Shown: positions 9,601 to 16,965 of the stretch, one piece after another
How the letters are laid out: each line of letters begins with the position of its first letter
Numbering within the stretch: the stretch's first letter is position 1
Assembly (NCBI RefSeq): GCF_002934265.1
Contig: NZ_PTIX01000019.1
Span: 84,084 to 148,083 of the forward strand
Length of the DNA: 64,000 nucleotides
Reading direction: 5' to 3'
Source of the DNA: Actinokineospora auranticolor
GTDB taxonomy: Bacteria; Actinomycetota; Actinomycetes; Mycobacteriales; Pseudonocardiaceae
Made by a program: the position numbers and the translations under genes
Notes under the pieces: generated by a model
Seen by the model: only the letters and a program-made list of their open reading frames with translations
What the model was told of the DNA's origin: nothing
Database searches by the model: none

Positions 9601-10908
9601 ATGTTCGTACGACGGATCGCCGTTGTCGGCACCGGGTACGTGGGCTTGACCACGGGGGCCTGCCTGGCCTCGCTCGGCCACGACGTGGTGTGCGCGGACG
9701 TGGACGCCGCGAAGGTCGCGCGCCTGTCGCGCGGTGAGGTCGACATCCTGGAGCCGGGCCTGGCCGAGCTGGTGGCGGAGGGCATCGCCGCGGGCAGGCT
9801 CACGTTCGTGCTGGGTGCCGCGGCGGCCGTGCAGCACGGCCCGGAGGTCATGTTCCTGTGCGTGCCGACGCCGATGGGCGTGGGCGGCGTGGCGGACCTG
9901 AGCATCGTCGAGTCGGTCGTCGAGGAGGTCCGGGAGCTGCTGCCCGCGGACTGCGTCGTGGTCAACAAGTCGACGGTCCCGGTCGGCACCGCCGAGCGCA
10001 CCGCCGAGCTGCTCGACCGCCCGGACGTGGGCGTCGTGTCGAACCCGGAGTTCCTCCGCGAGGGCAGCGCGGTCTACGACTTCCTCAACCCCGACCGGAT
10101 CGTGGTCGGCGGCAGCAAGCAGGACGCCGCCGAGCGCGTCGCGGCCCTGTACGCCAAGCTGGGCGCCCCCACCGTGCTGACCGACGCGCCGAGCGCCGAG
10201 CTGGTCAAGTACGCGGCGAACTGCTTCCTGGCGATGAAGCTGTCGTACGTCAACGCCGTGGCCGAGCTGTGCGACCGCCTCGGCGCGAACATCAGCGACG
10301 TCACCGAGGGCATGGGCTACGACAAGCGCATCGGCCAGGCGTTCCTCCAGCCCGGTCCAGGCTGGGGCGGCTCCTGCCTGCCGAAGGACACGTCGGCGAT
10401 GGTCCAACTGGCCGACGCGGCGGACTTCGAGTTCCGCCTGATCAGGGCCACGATTGACACGAACACCCGCCAGCGCCAGCGCATGGTGGAGAAGGTCCGC
10501 CTCGCGGTTACCGGCAAGCGCAACGGTTCCCTGTCGCGCCGCCGCCTGGCCCTGTTCGGCCTGACCTTCAAGGCGGGCACGGACGACCTGCGCGACTCCC
10601 CGGCCCTGGCCGTGGCGGCCCTGCTGCGGCAGGCGGGGGCGGACCTGGTCGGCTACGACCCGGCCCTGCGCCCGGACTCCCAGCACCCAGACCTGGCCCC
10701 GGTAACCGTCACCGACGACCCGTACCAGGCCGCGAAGGACGCCGAAGCCGTCATCGTCCTCACCGAGTGGCCCGAGTTCCGCACCCTCGACTGGCCCCGC
10801 CTGGCCGAGTCGGTCCGCAACCCCATCGTCGTGGACACCCGGAACCTCCTCGACCCGGCCGTCGCCCGCCGCGCCGGATTCGAGTGGATCGGCATCGGCA
10901 AGCCCTGA
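9601..10908 (+). CDS. ugd: UDP-glucose 6-dehydrogenase
   Basis: This 435-residue enzyme oxidises UDP-glucose to UDP-glucuronate in two NAD+-dependent steps. The N-terminus has the dinucleotide-binding signature GTGYVGL, Asp/Lys-containing motifs follow in order (NKSTVPVGT, NPEFLREG), and the catalytic nucleophile Cys259 sits in GGSCLPKD. The C-terminal domain contains the GLTFKAGTDDLRDSPA signature. Length and motif order match the UDP-glucose/GDP-mannose dehydrogenase family. The ATG at 9601 follows GGGGAGAGG. A strong intrinsic terminator ends the unit. The gene fits a glucuronate-containing surface polysaccharide made by this cluster. Confidence 0.93.
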   Translation: MFVRRIAVVGTGYVGLTTGACLASLGHDVVCADVDAAKVARLSRGEVDILEPGLAELVAEGIAAGRLTFVLGAAAAVQHGPEVMFLCVPTPMGVGGVADLSIVESVVEEVRELLPADCVVVNKSTVPVGTAERTAELLDRPDVGVVSNPEFLREGSAVYDFLNPDRIVVGGSKQDAAERVAALYAKLGAPTVLTDAPSAELVKYAANCFLAMKLSYVNAVAELCDRLGANISDVTEGMGYDKRIGQAFLQPGPGWGGSCLPKDTSAMVQLADAADFEFRLIRATIDTNTRQRQRMVEKVRLAVTGKRNGSLSRRRLALFGLTFKAGTDDLRDSPALAVAALLRQAGADLVGYDPALRPDSQHPDLAPVTVTDDPYQAAKDAEAVIVLTEWPEFRTLDWPRLAESVRNPIVVDTRNLLDPAVARRAGFEWIGIGKP

Positions 10909-10930
10909 CCGGCGCCGCGTAGACCCCCAT

Positions 10931-10968
10931 GGCCCGGGGCGGACTCGTTCCGCCCCGGGCCGTTTTTC
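10931..10968 (+). terminator. Intrinsic terminator after ugd
   Basis: A perfect 13-bp stem (arm GGCCCGGGGCGGA) with a 5-nt loop is followed by GTTTTT, one of the few hairpins in the window with a real T-tract. Confidence 0.92.
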
Positions 10969-11578
10969 GTCCGCCCGAGTTATCCACAGGCATGATCACC
11001 TTCGCCCAGAACTGTCGGTGCCCACCACTAGAATGGAAAACGGGGGGCCGACGGCCACCCAAGATCGTTTTTTGGCGCCTTGCCCTCTCTGGTTGCCTCG
11101 GCGGACTGGGCTGGCGGTCGATTTCACTGCGGCTCCCCACGCGAATTGCGTACGAAGCTCGATTGGGCGCATTTTCTTTGCGCGGGGCCTCTGCGAGCCT
11201 GCGGTGGGCAAAGCGGTGGGGATGGGCAAGCCGCCTTCCCCGCGGGCAAGCTTGAGCAGACTCGCACCTCCACACAAAGAAGATGCGCCCGATCGAGCAG
11301 GAATGGCGTGCGCGATGAGTTCGCGGGGGGCAGACGTTCGGGGTCTGGTGGGCGCGGCTTGGCGGGGTGGTAAGAGTTGCGGGCCAAGCGTTGTGGCGGG
11401 GCATGTTGGCTTGGCGAGTGCGGCTTGCTGAAGTGTGGCGCTTGATCCCGTGGCAGGGCGCGTTGTGTTGGCGAGTTGGTGCGGCCGCGTGAGGTGGGTT
11501 GGCGGCGGGACGTTCAGGGGCTTGGCGAAGCGTGTAGGGGCTGCGGTGCCGGGTGTTGTGGCAGTGCGTGGCGCCTCA
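10969..11578. other. Non-coding interval between ugd and IS element
   Basis: About 610 bp with no convincing gene. It begins with a DnaA-box-like TTATCCACA at 10980-10988, contains a long imperfect palindrome (11157-11298), and from about 11330 becomes strongly G+T-rich on the plus strand, with recurrent TTGGCG and GTGGCG words. Short open frames on both strands show no codon bias like that of neighbouring genes. Confidence 0.6.
11157..11298. repeat. Long imperfect palindrome (hairpin-forming element)
   Basis: Arms 11157-11185 and 11270-11298 match at 25 of 29 positions when one is reverse-complemented (core GGGCGCAT then TCTTTG), and weaker pairing continues inward (TGCGAGCCTGC against TGCGAGTCTGC). 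Two of the four differences give G-U pairs in plus-strand RNA and two in minus-strand RNA. The AT content is higher than in nearby genes. Confidence 0.7.
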
Positions 11579-12523
11579 GAGCGTGTTTGAGATCTACCGT
11601 GTGGTGAGTGGGTGTGGTCCGGGGCGGGTTGCGGCGTGTCCTCGGGTGATGCGGCGGGTCATGGTGGTGATAGCGGCCCAGCGGATGATGGCCTCGGAGG
11701 TGGCGGGGTGGCGTTCGTGGTCGCGGGCGAGGCGTCGGTGTGCGGTGAGCCAGGCGAAGGTGCGTTCGACGGCCCAGCGTCTTGGGATGACCGCGAATCC
11801 TTTCTGCCCTGGGGGTTTGCGTACGATCTCGATCGTGGTCCGCAGTGTGCGGGCCCAGTCGACGAAGGCGCCGGCGAACCCGGCATCGGCGAACAGGTGT
11901 CGGACACGACGAGTCGTCTTGGTCATGATCTGGCGGTGGCGCAGTTCCAGCACGAGCTTTCTGCCGCCGTCGCGGTCCTGCGCACTGGCGGGCAGCACCA
12001 GCGCCACCAGCAGCAGGCCGAGGGTGTCGGTCACGATGAACCGCTTGCGGCCGTTGACCTTCTTGCCCGCGTCGTAGCCTCGGGTGTCGACACCGACGGT
12101 GTCGGAGCCCTTGACCGACTGGGAGTCCATCAGTCCCGCGCTCGGTTCCGGGTCTCGTCCCGCGTCATCCCGGACCCGAGCTCGCAGGGCGTCGACCATC
12201 CGGAAGGTCAGCTTCTGCTGCTCCCACCTGGTGAAGTACCAGTACACCGTCTCCCACGGCGGGAAATCCACGGGCAACGCCCGCCACGCACAGCCCGTGC
12301 GCACCACGTAGAGGATCGCGTCCACGATCTCCCGACGAGGATGCTTCTCGCGCCGACCACCCCGCGGATGCGCCGACGGCGCCGGTAACAACGGCTCCAC
12401 CACCGCCCACTCGGCATCGGACAGATCCGACGGATACCGCTGCTCACGCGCCACCCCACCCACCCTGACCGACCACCCGGGCAAGATCAAGCAGCCACGC
12501 CGACCAAGATCTCAAACACGCTC
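11579..12523 (-). mobile_element. IS5-family insertion sequence, complete
   Basis: A 945-bp element bounded by perfect 17-bp inverted repeats (GAGCGTGTTTGAGATCT at 11579-11595 and its complement at 12507-12523). The trinucleotide TCA is duplicated outside both ends (11576-11578 and 12524-12526), as expected of a target-site duplication. It holds one intact transposase gene and looks potentially active. Confidence 0.93.
11594..12490 (-). CDS. IS5-family DDE transposase
   Basis: A 298-residue transposase, or about 286 if it starts at the GTG near 12454 (VAREQRYPSDL). The N-terminal region has the SDLSDAEWAVVEPLLP signature of IS5/IS427-type enzymes. The catalytic triad is visible as Asp in LMDSQSVKG, Asp in LFADAGFAG and Glu in WAVERTFAWL. 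The reading frame is uninterrupted, unlike many members of this group that need a frameshift. The stop codon lies inside the left inverted repeat. Confidence 0.93.
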   Translation of the reverse strand: MILPGWSVRVGGVAREQRYPSDLSDAEWAVVEPLLPAPSAHPRGGRREKHPRREIVDAILYVVRTGCAWRALPVDFPPWETVYWYFTRWEQQKLTFRMVDALRARVRDDAGRDPEPSAGLMDSQSVKGSDTVGVDTRGYDAGKKVNGRKRFIVTDTLGLLLVALVLPASAQDRDGGRKLVLELRHRQIMTKTTRRVRHLFADAGFAGAFVDWARTLRTTIEIVRKPPGQKGFAVIPRRWAVERTFAWLTAHRRLARDHERHPATSEAIIRWAAITTMTRRITRGHAATRPGPHPLTTR

Positions 12524-12530
12524 TCAGTGA

Positions 12531-12756
12531 GTCGGCGTGGCCGACTTGGGTGAGCTGGCGTGGAGGTCAGCAGGTGTTCGGGTCTCTGGTGGGTGGGGAA
12601 CGGCTGTCGTGTCGTGGCAGGGCGCTCCGCGCGGCGGGGCCGGCGGGCGCTCGGGGGCTTGGCGGTGTGAAGATTGGCTTGTGGGCAAGGGTTTGTGCGC
12701 CTGGCCTTGGGCAGGGTGCGGCGCTTTGGTGTGTCGGCGTGGCCGAATTGAGTGAG
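12531..12756. repeat. Pair of near-identical 24-bp direct repeats
   Basis: GTCGGCGTGGCCGA followed by a TTG and GTGAG element occurs at 12531-12554 and again at 12733-12756, identical at 22 of 24 positions. Both copies lie in the G+T-rich non-coding stretch between the insertion sequence and the phosphatase gene. Confidence 0.6.
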
Positions 12757-12775
12757 TCGGCACCGCGACGGGTGG

Positions 12776-13585
12776 CTAGAAGGTGATCAGGACCAGGGCT
12801 TGGTCGTCGTGAGGTTTGGGGCGGGGCCAGCGGATGCCGTGGGGGTCGGTGGATTCCGCTGCGCGGACGGCGTCCAGGACGGATTGGGGGCCGGTGGTTT
12901 GGCACAGCCGCAGGGCTTCCGGCCAGTCGAACAGGTTGTATTGGTCTATGCCACAGGCGACGCCGTCGGTGGCTATGAGGGTGGCGGTGACGGAATCGCG
13001 GGGCCAGGTGGCGCGGATGGCTTGGCGGGCCGCCGCCGGGACGGCTTCGGCGACCCAGTAGCCGCCTTCCTTGTTGCGCAGGGCCGAGGTTTTCCGCGAT
13101 GACGCGCGGAGTGCGGCTAAGTGCTCCGGTGAATAGCCGCCGCCTTGGCGGAGGCGGTCCCGGTAGCTGCCCTTGGGGAGTTGGCTGAGGCGGAGGTCGG
13201 CGACGACCTGGGGTTCCGGGGTGAAGGCGACGACGGGGGTGTCGGCCAAGACCAGGGCCTCGACCTCGGCCGCGTTCCAGCGGACGATCGCCACCGTGCT
13301 GGCCGGGCTGTCGCCCGGTGTGAAGCCGTTGCCCCTGGCCACCGAGCGGATCGAGGCGGCGAGGTGGTCGGCCAGGTCCAGTTCCGGGGCGGCGCTGAGC
13401 CTGCCCGCCAACTGGGCCGCCAACTCCGCCGCGTACGCACCCCCGCTCGGCAGGTCCGGGCGCAGCGAGGTGGCGCCGTCGAGTACGACGACGGCGTCGG
13501 GGAGGACCACGACGATGTCCTCGCTGGGGCGTGGCTTCCCGTCCACGCCGAGGCCCGCCGCCTCGGCGAAGGTGATCTCCGGCAT
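12776..13585 (-). CDS. PP2C-like protein phosphatase domain protein
   Basis: A 269-residue soluble protein with PP2C features: an early metal-binding Asp in VVVLDGATS, a central VLADTPVVAF strand region, ATDGVACG, and a C-terminal HDDQALVLI motif. It probably dephosphorylates serine/threonine or acts as a signalling module. The ATG at 13585 is preferred; the longer frame begins at a TTG at 13609. It is divergent from the small HTH gene across the twin-operator promoter, so both may share control. The early RxxxxED region is present (RPSEDI), but activity cannot be judged. Confidence 0.72.
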   Translation of the reverse strand: MPEITFAEAAGLGVDGKPRPSEDIVVVLPDAVVVLDGATSLRPDLPSGGAYAAELAAQLAGRLSAAPELDLADHLAASIRSVARGNGFTPGDSPASTVAIVRWNAAEVEALVLADTPVVAFTPEPQVVADLRLSQLPKGSYRDRLRQGGGYSPEHLAALRASSRKTSALRNKEGGYWVAEAVPAAARQAIRATWPRDSVTATLIATDGVACGIDQYNLFDWPEALRLCQTTGPQSVLDAVRAAESTDPHGIRWPRPKPHDDQALVLITF

Positions 13586-13604
13586 GGGGTCGATCCTGCC
13601 TCGC

Positions 13605-13651
13605 GTCAACCCCGGTTGACAACCGGGGCAATGTCAACCTATGTTGACGGC
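13605..13651 (+). promoter_or_regulatory. Leaderless promoter with twin GTCAAC-N4-GTTGAC operators
   Basis: TTGACA (13616-13621) and TATGTT (13640-13645) are 18 bp apart; six bases later comes the ATG at 13652, with no ribosome site, so the transcript is probably leaderless. Two copies of the dyad GTCAAC-N4-GTTGAC (13605-13620 and 13633-13648, centres 28 bp apart) overlap the -35 and -10 boxes, the arrangement of a repressor pair. Confidence 0.75.
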
Positions 13652-13861
13652 ATGGTCGAGGCAACGCAGTTGGCCAGCGCCGCGGGCGACCAGGACCCCC
13701 AGGTGGGGCTCCGAGCGGTCGCCGCACTGCGCAAGCTCCTGGAGCAGTTGGAGTCGGTGCAGGTGCGCAGCGCGCGCGTCAACGGATGGTCATGGCAGGA
13801 GATCGCGGCCGAGCTCGGTGTGAGCAGGCAGGCCGTGCACAAGAAACACGGGAGGCAGTGA
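13652..13861 (+). CDS. Small helix-turn-helix protein upstream of Clp N-domain gene
   Basis: A 69-residue protein with an N-terminal helix (residues about 18-40) and a C-terminal helix-turn-helix, WSWQEIAAELGVSRQAVHKKHG. It is likely a DNA-binding regulator and the natural candidate to bind the two dyads in its own promoter (inference). The ATG at 13652 coincides with the predicted transcription start. The Clp N-domain gene starts 1 nt after its stop, so the two are co-transcribed and coupled. Confidence 0.8.
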   Translation: MVEATQLASAAGDQDPQVGLRAVAALRKLLEQLESVQVRSARVNGWSWQEIAAELGVSRQAVHKKHGRQ

Positions 13862-13862
13862 C

Positions 13863-14411
13863 ATGTTCGAGCGGTTCACCAAGCAAGCCCGCGTCGCCGT
13901 CCGCGACGGCGTGCACATCGCCGAGCAGGACCACGCGGCACGCATCGAGCCCGAGCACCTGCTCCTGGGCATGCTCCGCCAAGACGGCACCCCCGCCACC
14001 GCGGCGCTGGCACACCACGCCGTCACCACCGCCGCGGCCCGCGACGCCATCGCGGCCGTACGCAGGCGCGGCGGCCTCAACGACGCCGACGCCGCCGCGC
14101 TGAGCGAGTTCGGCATCGACGTGGACGCCATCGTCACCGCGGTCGAACAGGCCCACGGCCCAGGAGCCCTGGGGAACGAACCCAAGCGCCCGCGCACCAC
14201 CCGCCCCCGCTGGCGGGTACCGATCTCCTCCGATTCCAAGCGTGTCCTGTCCACCAGTCTCCGCGAAGCCCTGGACCTGGGCGACCGGTCGATCGGCGAC
14301 CACCACCTGCTGCTGGCGATCCTGACCGTGGGCGGCGTCGCCGCCGACGCCCTCGCCTCCCTCGGCGTCACCCACCACGGCGTCCGCACCTACCTCGCCG
14401 CGGCCTCGTAA
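13863..14411 (+). CDS. Clp N-terminal (ClpC-type) repeat domain protein without ATPase
   Basis: A 182-residue protein made of two Clp-N repeats: residues about 2-75 (FTKQARVAVRDG, EHLLLGML) and about 105-180 (LSTSLREALDLG, DHHLLLAIL). In ClpA/ClpC/ClpB this domain recruits adaptors and substrates; here no AAA+ module is attached, so the protein may be an adaptor or a competitor for ClpC clients. That role is inference. It follows the HTH gene by one base. The length is typical of stand-alone actinobacterial Clp-N proteins. Confidence 0.85.
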   Translation: MFERFTKQARVAVRDGVHIAEQDHAARIEPEHLLLGMLRQDGTPATAALAHHAVTTAAARDAIAAVRRRGGLNDADAAALSEFGIDVDAIVTAVEQAHGPGALGNEPKRPRTTRPRWRVPISSDSKRVLSTSLREALDLGDRSIGDHHLLLAILTVGGVAADALASLGVTHHGVRTYLAAAS

Positions 14412-14714
14412 CCAGGCCCGGCCCTCGTCGAGGTCAGGCGGGAACGCTCAGGGACGCGGGGGAACGACACCGTTTCAGCTCGCCACCGGCACACCAAAGC
14501 GACGGCGACCCGAGGTCGTCGATCCCAAGGTGTCGATCCCCGCTGCCGGCACAATTTCCGATGCGGCGATGTGCGTGGTCGACTGGCTTGGCCGATCAAC
14601 CGCGTGCGCACTTACCTCGCCCAAGCGGCTGCCCACAAGCAGGCACCTCACCTCGGCCAAAAGGCCAAGGTGCGTGGCAGGCACCTGTCTCGGTCAGTCA
14701 CCTCAGCGCGCGGC
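14412..14714. other. Non-coding interval with possible Clp-N remnant
   Basis: 303 bp without an intact gene. A plus-strand stretch around 14607-14640 translates as VRTYLAQAA, resembling the VRTYLAAAS end of the adjacent Clp-N protein; this may be a decayed duplicate or chance. A short hairpin, CCTCGGCC-AAAA-GGCCAAGG, lies near 14655. Confidence 0.35.
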
Positions 14715-15077
14715 TCACACCTCAATCACCGACAAGATGTTCCCCGCCGGGTCGCGGAACCACGCTATCGGCGGACCGACCGCCCGCATGATCCCCTTCT
14801 CGTCCGTGCCCGGGTACCGCTCGAACCGGACCCCGAGCGCCACCAGACCGTCCACTGCGGACTCCACGTCCGGCACCGGGAAGTTCAGGATCGTGAACTC
14901 GGCGGGCGTGTGGTTCGGCTTGGGGTACACCAACGTGTCCCGGTCGCCCGCGATGTGCAAGGTGAGCATGCCGTTCGCCTCGGACACGCGGAGCCCGAGG
15001 GTGTCGCCGTAGAACTTCTTCGCGGCCGGGACATCGTCCACAGAGAACCCGCTGAAGGCTTTGGTGTTCGCGAACAT
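14715..15077 (-). CDS. VOC (glyoxalase/bleomycin-resistance fold) protein
   Basis: A 120-residue protein of the vicinal-oxygen-chelate superfamily. It shows the two beta-alpha-beta-beta-beta halves: FSVDDVPAAKKFYGDTLGL at the N-terminus and FRDPAGNILSVIE at the C-terminus. Members are metal-dependent isomerases, dioxygenases or antibiotic-binding proteins; the specific function is unknown. The ATG at 15077 has an excellent site, AAAGGAG, 6 nt upstream, which excludes the longer start at 15122. Confidence 0.82.
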   Translation of the reverse strand: MFANTKAFSGFSVDDVPAAKKFYGDTLGLRVSEANGMLTLHIAGDRDTLVYPKPNHTPAEFTILNFPVPDVESAVDGLVALGVRFERYPGTDEKGIMRAVGPPIAWFRDPAGNILSVIEV

Positions 15078-15147
15078 CGCGATCTCCTTTCGTCTTGACC
15101 CAGTCTCCTCGTCCCGTGTCAAGCCCGCACGAAGTTGTCCACAGCCC

Positions 15148-16230
15148 CTATGGGGTGACCGCGAGGAACAGGAACGCGCTGAACAGGGTGAGGTGCACCG
15201 AGCCCTGCAGCAGCGTGGCCCGGCCGGTGACCAGGGTCAGCATGCTCGTCACGACCGTCAGCACCAGCATCACGAGTTCCTTGGCCCCCAACCCGAGCGT
15301 CAGCGGGCCGGTCAGCCAGATCGACGCCACCGCGATGGCGGGGATGGTCAGCCCGATGCTGGCCAAGGCCGACCCGAGCGCCAGGTTGAGGCTCACCTGC
15401 AGCCGGTTGCGCAACGCGGCGCGCACCGCCGCGACCGTCTCCGGGAGGAGGACCAGCAACGCGATGAGGACACCCACGAAGGACACCGGCGCGCCCACCG
15501 ACTCCACGGCGGATTCCAGCGTGGGCGACACGGTCTTCGCCAGCCCGACCACCGCGACCAGGCACGCCAGCAGCAGCCCCAGGCTCAGCAGCGCGGTCCG
15601 GTTGGCGGGCGCGGCGGCGTGGTCGTCGTCGCCCGTGCCGTCCTTCGGCAGGAAGTAGTCGCGGTGCCGTACGGTCTGCACGAACACGAAAACCCCGTAC
15701 AGCACCAGCGACGCCACGCCCGCGAACGCCAGTTGCGCCCCCGAGAACGTCGGCCCCGGCGTCGACTCGGTGAACGTCGGCAGCACGAGGCTCAGCGTCA
15801 CCAGCGCGGTGATCACCGCCAGCGCCCCGCCGGAGGCGTGCGCGCGGAACTCCTGCACCCGGTGTCGCAGCGAGCCGAGCAGCAGCGCCAGCCCGACGAT
15901 CCCGTTGGTGGTGATCATGATCGCGGCGAACACCGTGTCCCGCGCCAGCGACGACGCCTTCGCGCCGCCCGACGCCATCAGCGTGACGATCAGCGCCACC
16001 TCGATCACGGTCACCGCGATCGCCAGGATCAGCGTGCCGAAGGGCTCACCGACGCGGTGCGCGACCACCTCGGCGTGGTGCACCGCGGCGGTGACCGCGC
16101 CCGCGAGCCCGAGGCAGACCAGTATCAGCAGCACGGTCCCCAGGTCGCGGCCGTAGGACATGAGCAGCACTACCAACGCGATCGGTGGGACGGCCAGACT
16201 CCAGCGGGGAAGGGCGAGGGCGGTGGTCAT
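15148..16230 (-). CDS. chaA: Ca2+/H+ (or Na+/H+) antiporter, ChaA/CaCA family
   Basis: A 360-residue membrane protein with about 11 helices in two inverted halves. Each half contains the acidic alpha-repeat of the cation/Ca2+ exchanger superfamily: GEPFGTLILAIAVTVIEVAL in the first and LPETVAAVRAALRNRLQ followed by LNLALGSALASIGLT in the second. A short charged His/Asp loop (DGTGDDDHAAA) separates the halves, like the acidic cytoplasmic loop of ChaA proteins. It probably expels Ca2+, Na+ or K+ against protons. The gene ends just upstream of the glyoxalase-fold gene. Confidence 0.85.
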   Translation of the reverse strand: MTTALALPRWSLAVPPIALVVLLMSYGRDLGTVLLILVCLGLAGAVTAAVHHAEVVAHRVGEPFGTLILAIAVTVIEVALIVTLMASGGAKASSLARDTVFAAIMITTNGIVGLALLLGSLRHRVQEFRAHASGGALAVITALVTLSLVLPTFTESTPGPTFSGAQLAFAGVASLVLYGVFVFVQTVRHRDYFLPKDGTGDDDHAAAPANRTALLSLGLLLACLVAVVGLAKTVSPTLESAVESVGAPVSFVGVLIALLVLLPETVAAVRAALRNRLQVSLNLALGSALASIGLTIPAIAVASIWLTGPLTLGLGAKELVMLVLTVVTSMLTLVTGRATLLQGSVHLTLFSAFLFLAVTP

Positions 16231-16239
16231 ACACCGACC

Positions 16240-16905
16240 CTAATGTCCGGTTCGCGCCCCGCCACCCGCGCCGACGTCGCCCTCGACCCGTGGCCGCCAG
16301 GTCACGAACGGCAGGAACGCCTGCGCCAGCGGCCCGATCCCCAAGGCGTACAACACGGTTCCCACGCCGACGGTGCCGCCGAGCAGCCACCCGACCACGA
16401 GCACCGTGACCTCGATCGCGGTCCGCACCCAGCGGATCGCCCACCCGGTCCGGCCGGAGACGCCAGTCATCAACCCGTCGCGCGGTCCGGGGCCGAGGCG
16501 GACCCCGATGTAAGCGGCCGTCGCGAGCCCGTTGAGCACCACACCGCTTACCAAGAGCACCAAACGCACTACGAGGTTGTCCGGCGTCGGTAAGACCGCC
16601 AACGTCAGGTCTACCGACCCGGCGACGATCACCACGTTGGCCACCGTGCCCACACCGAGCTTCTGCTTGATCGGGATCCAGCACAGCAGCACGGTGACGC
16701 TCGTCAACGCGGTGACGATGCCGAAGCTCCACCCGGTGATCTTGTGCAGCGCCTCGTGCAGCACGTCCCACGGCGCGAGCCCCAGCGCCGCCTCGATCTG
16801 CATGCCGACGCTCACGCCGTAGAGCGCGAGGCCCGCCGTCAACTGGGTCAGCCGTCTGCCGGGGCTGAGGCGAACGGGAACTGGGTGCAACATTGGACCG
16901 GCCAT
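16240..16905 (-). CDS. YczE/YyaS/YitT-family membrane protein
   Basis: A 221-residue protein with about six transmembrane segments and the family signatures GLAPWDVLHEAL near the N-terminus and RLGPGPRDGLMTG in the middle. Such proteins are commonly encoded next to, and controlled by, MocR-type GntR regulators; here the regulator gene is exactly divergent. Transport of a vitamin B6- or amino-acid-related compound is often guessed for the family but is not shown. It lies 9 bp from the antiporter gene on the same strand. Confidence 0.8.
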   Translation of the reverse strand: MAGPMLHPVPVRLSPGRRLTQLTAGLALYGVSVGMQIEAALGLAPWDVLHEALHKITGWSFGIVTALTSVTVLLCWIPIKQKLGVGTVANVVIVAGSVDLTLAVLPTPDNLVVRLVLLVSGVVLNGLATAAYIGVRLGPGPRDGLMTGVSGRTGWAIRWVRTAIEVTVLVVGWLLGGTVGVGTVLYALGIGPLAQAFLPFVTWRPRVEGDVGAGGGARTGH

Positions 16906-16924
16906 GCCCCTATCGTCACCCGGG

Positions 16925-16962
16925 ATTGGCTTTCAATCGACAGCCAATCTGCAATGATTGGC
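16925..16962. promoter_or_regulatory. Candidate MocR operator: three ATTGGC-type boxes
   Basis: Between the divergent YczE-like and MocR genes lie ATTGGCT (16925-16931), its inverted copy AGCCAAT (16942-16948), and a third direct box ATTGGCC (16957-16963). Repeated boxes of this kind are typical MocR binding sites; the assignment is inference. Confidence 0.5.
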
Positions 16963-16965
16963 CTC

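Noticed and set aside
10980..10988. Replication origin suggested by a DnaA box
   Set aside because: Only single boxes are present, with no dnaA, dnaN, gyr or par genes nearby.
10929..11431. Overlapping open frames in the palindrome region
   Set aside because: Similar peptides (SIGRIFF) arise on both strands simply because the DNA is palindromic; no codon bias or ribosome site.
15061..16593. Open plus-strand frame of 510 codons
   Set aside because: Antisense to the Ca2+/H+ antiporter and YczE-like genes; extreme Arg/Gln/His composition and no motif.
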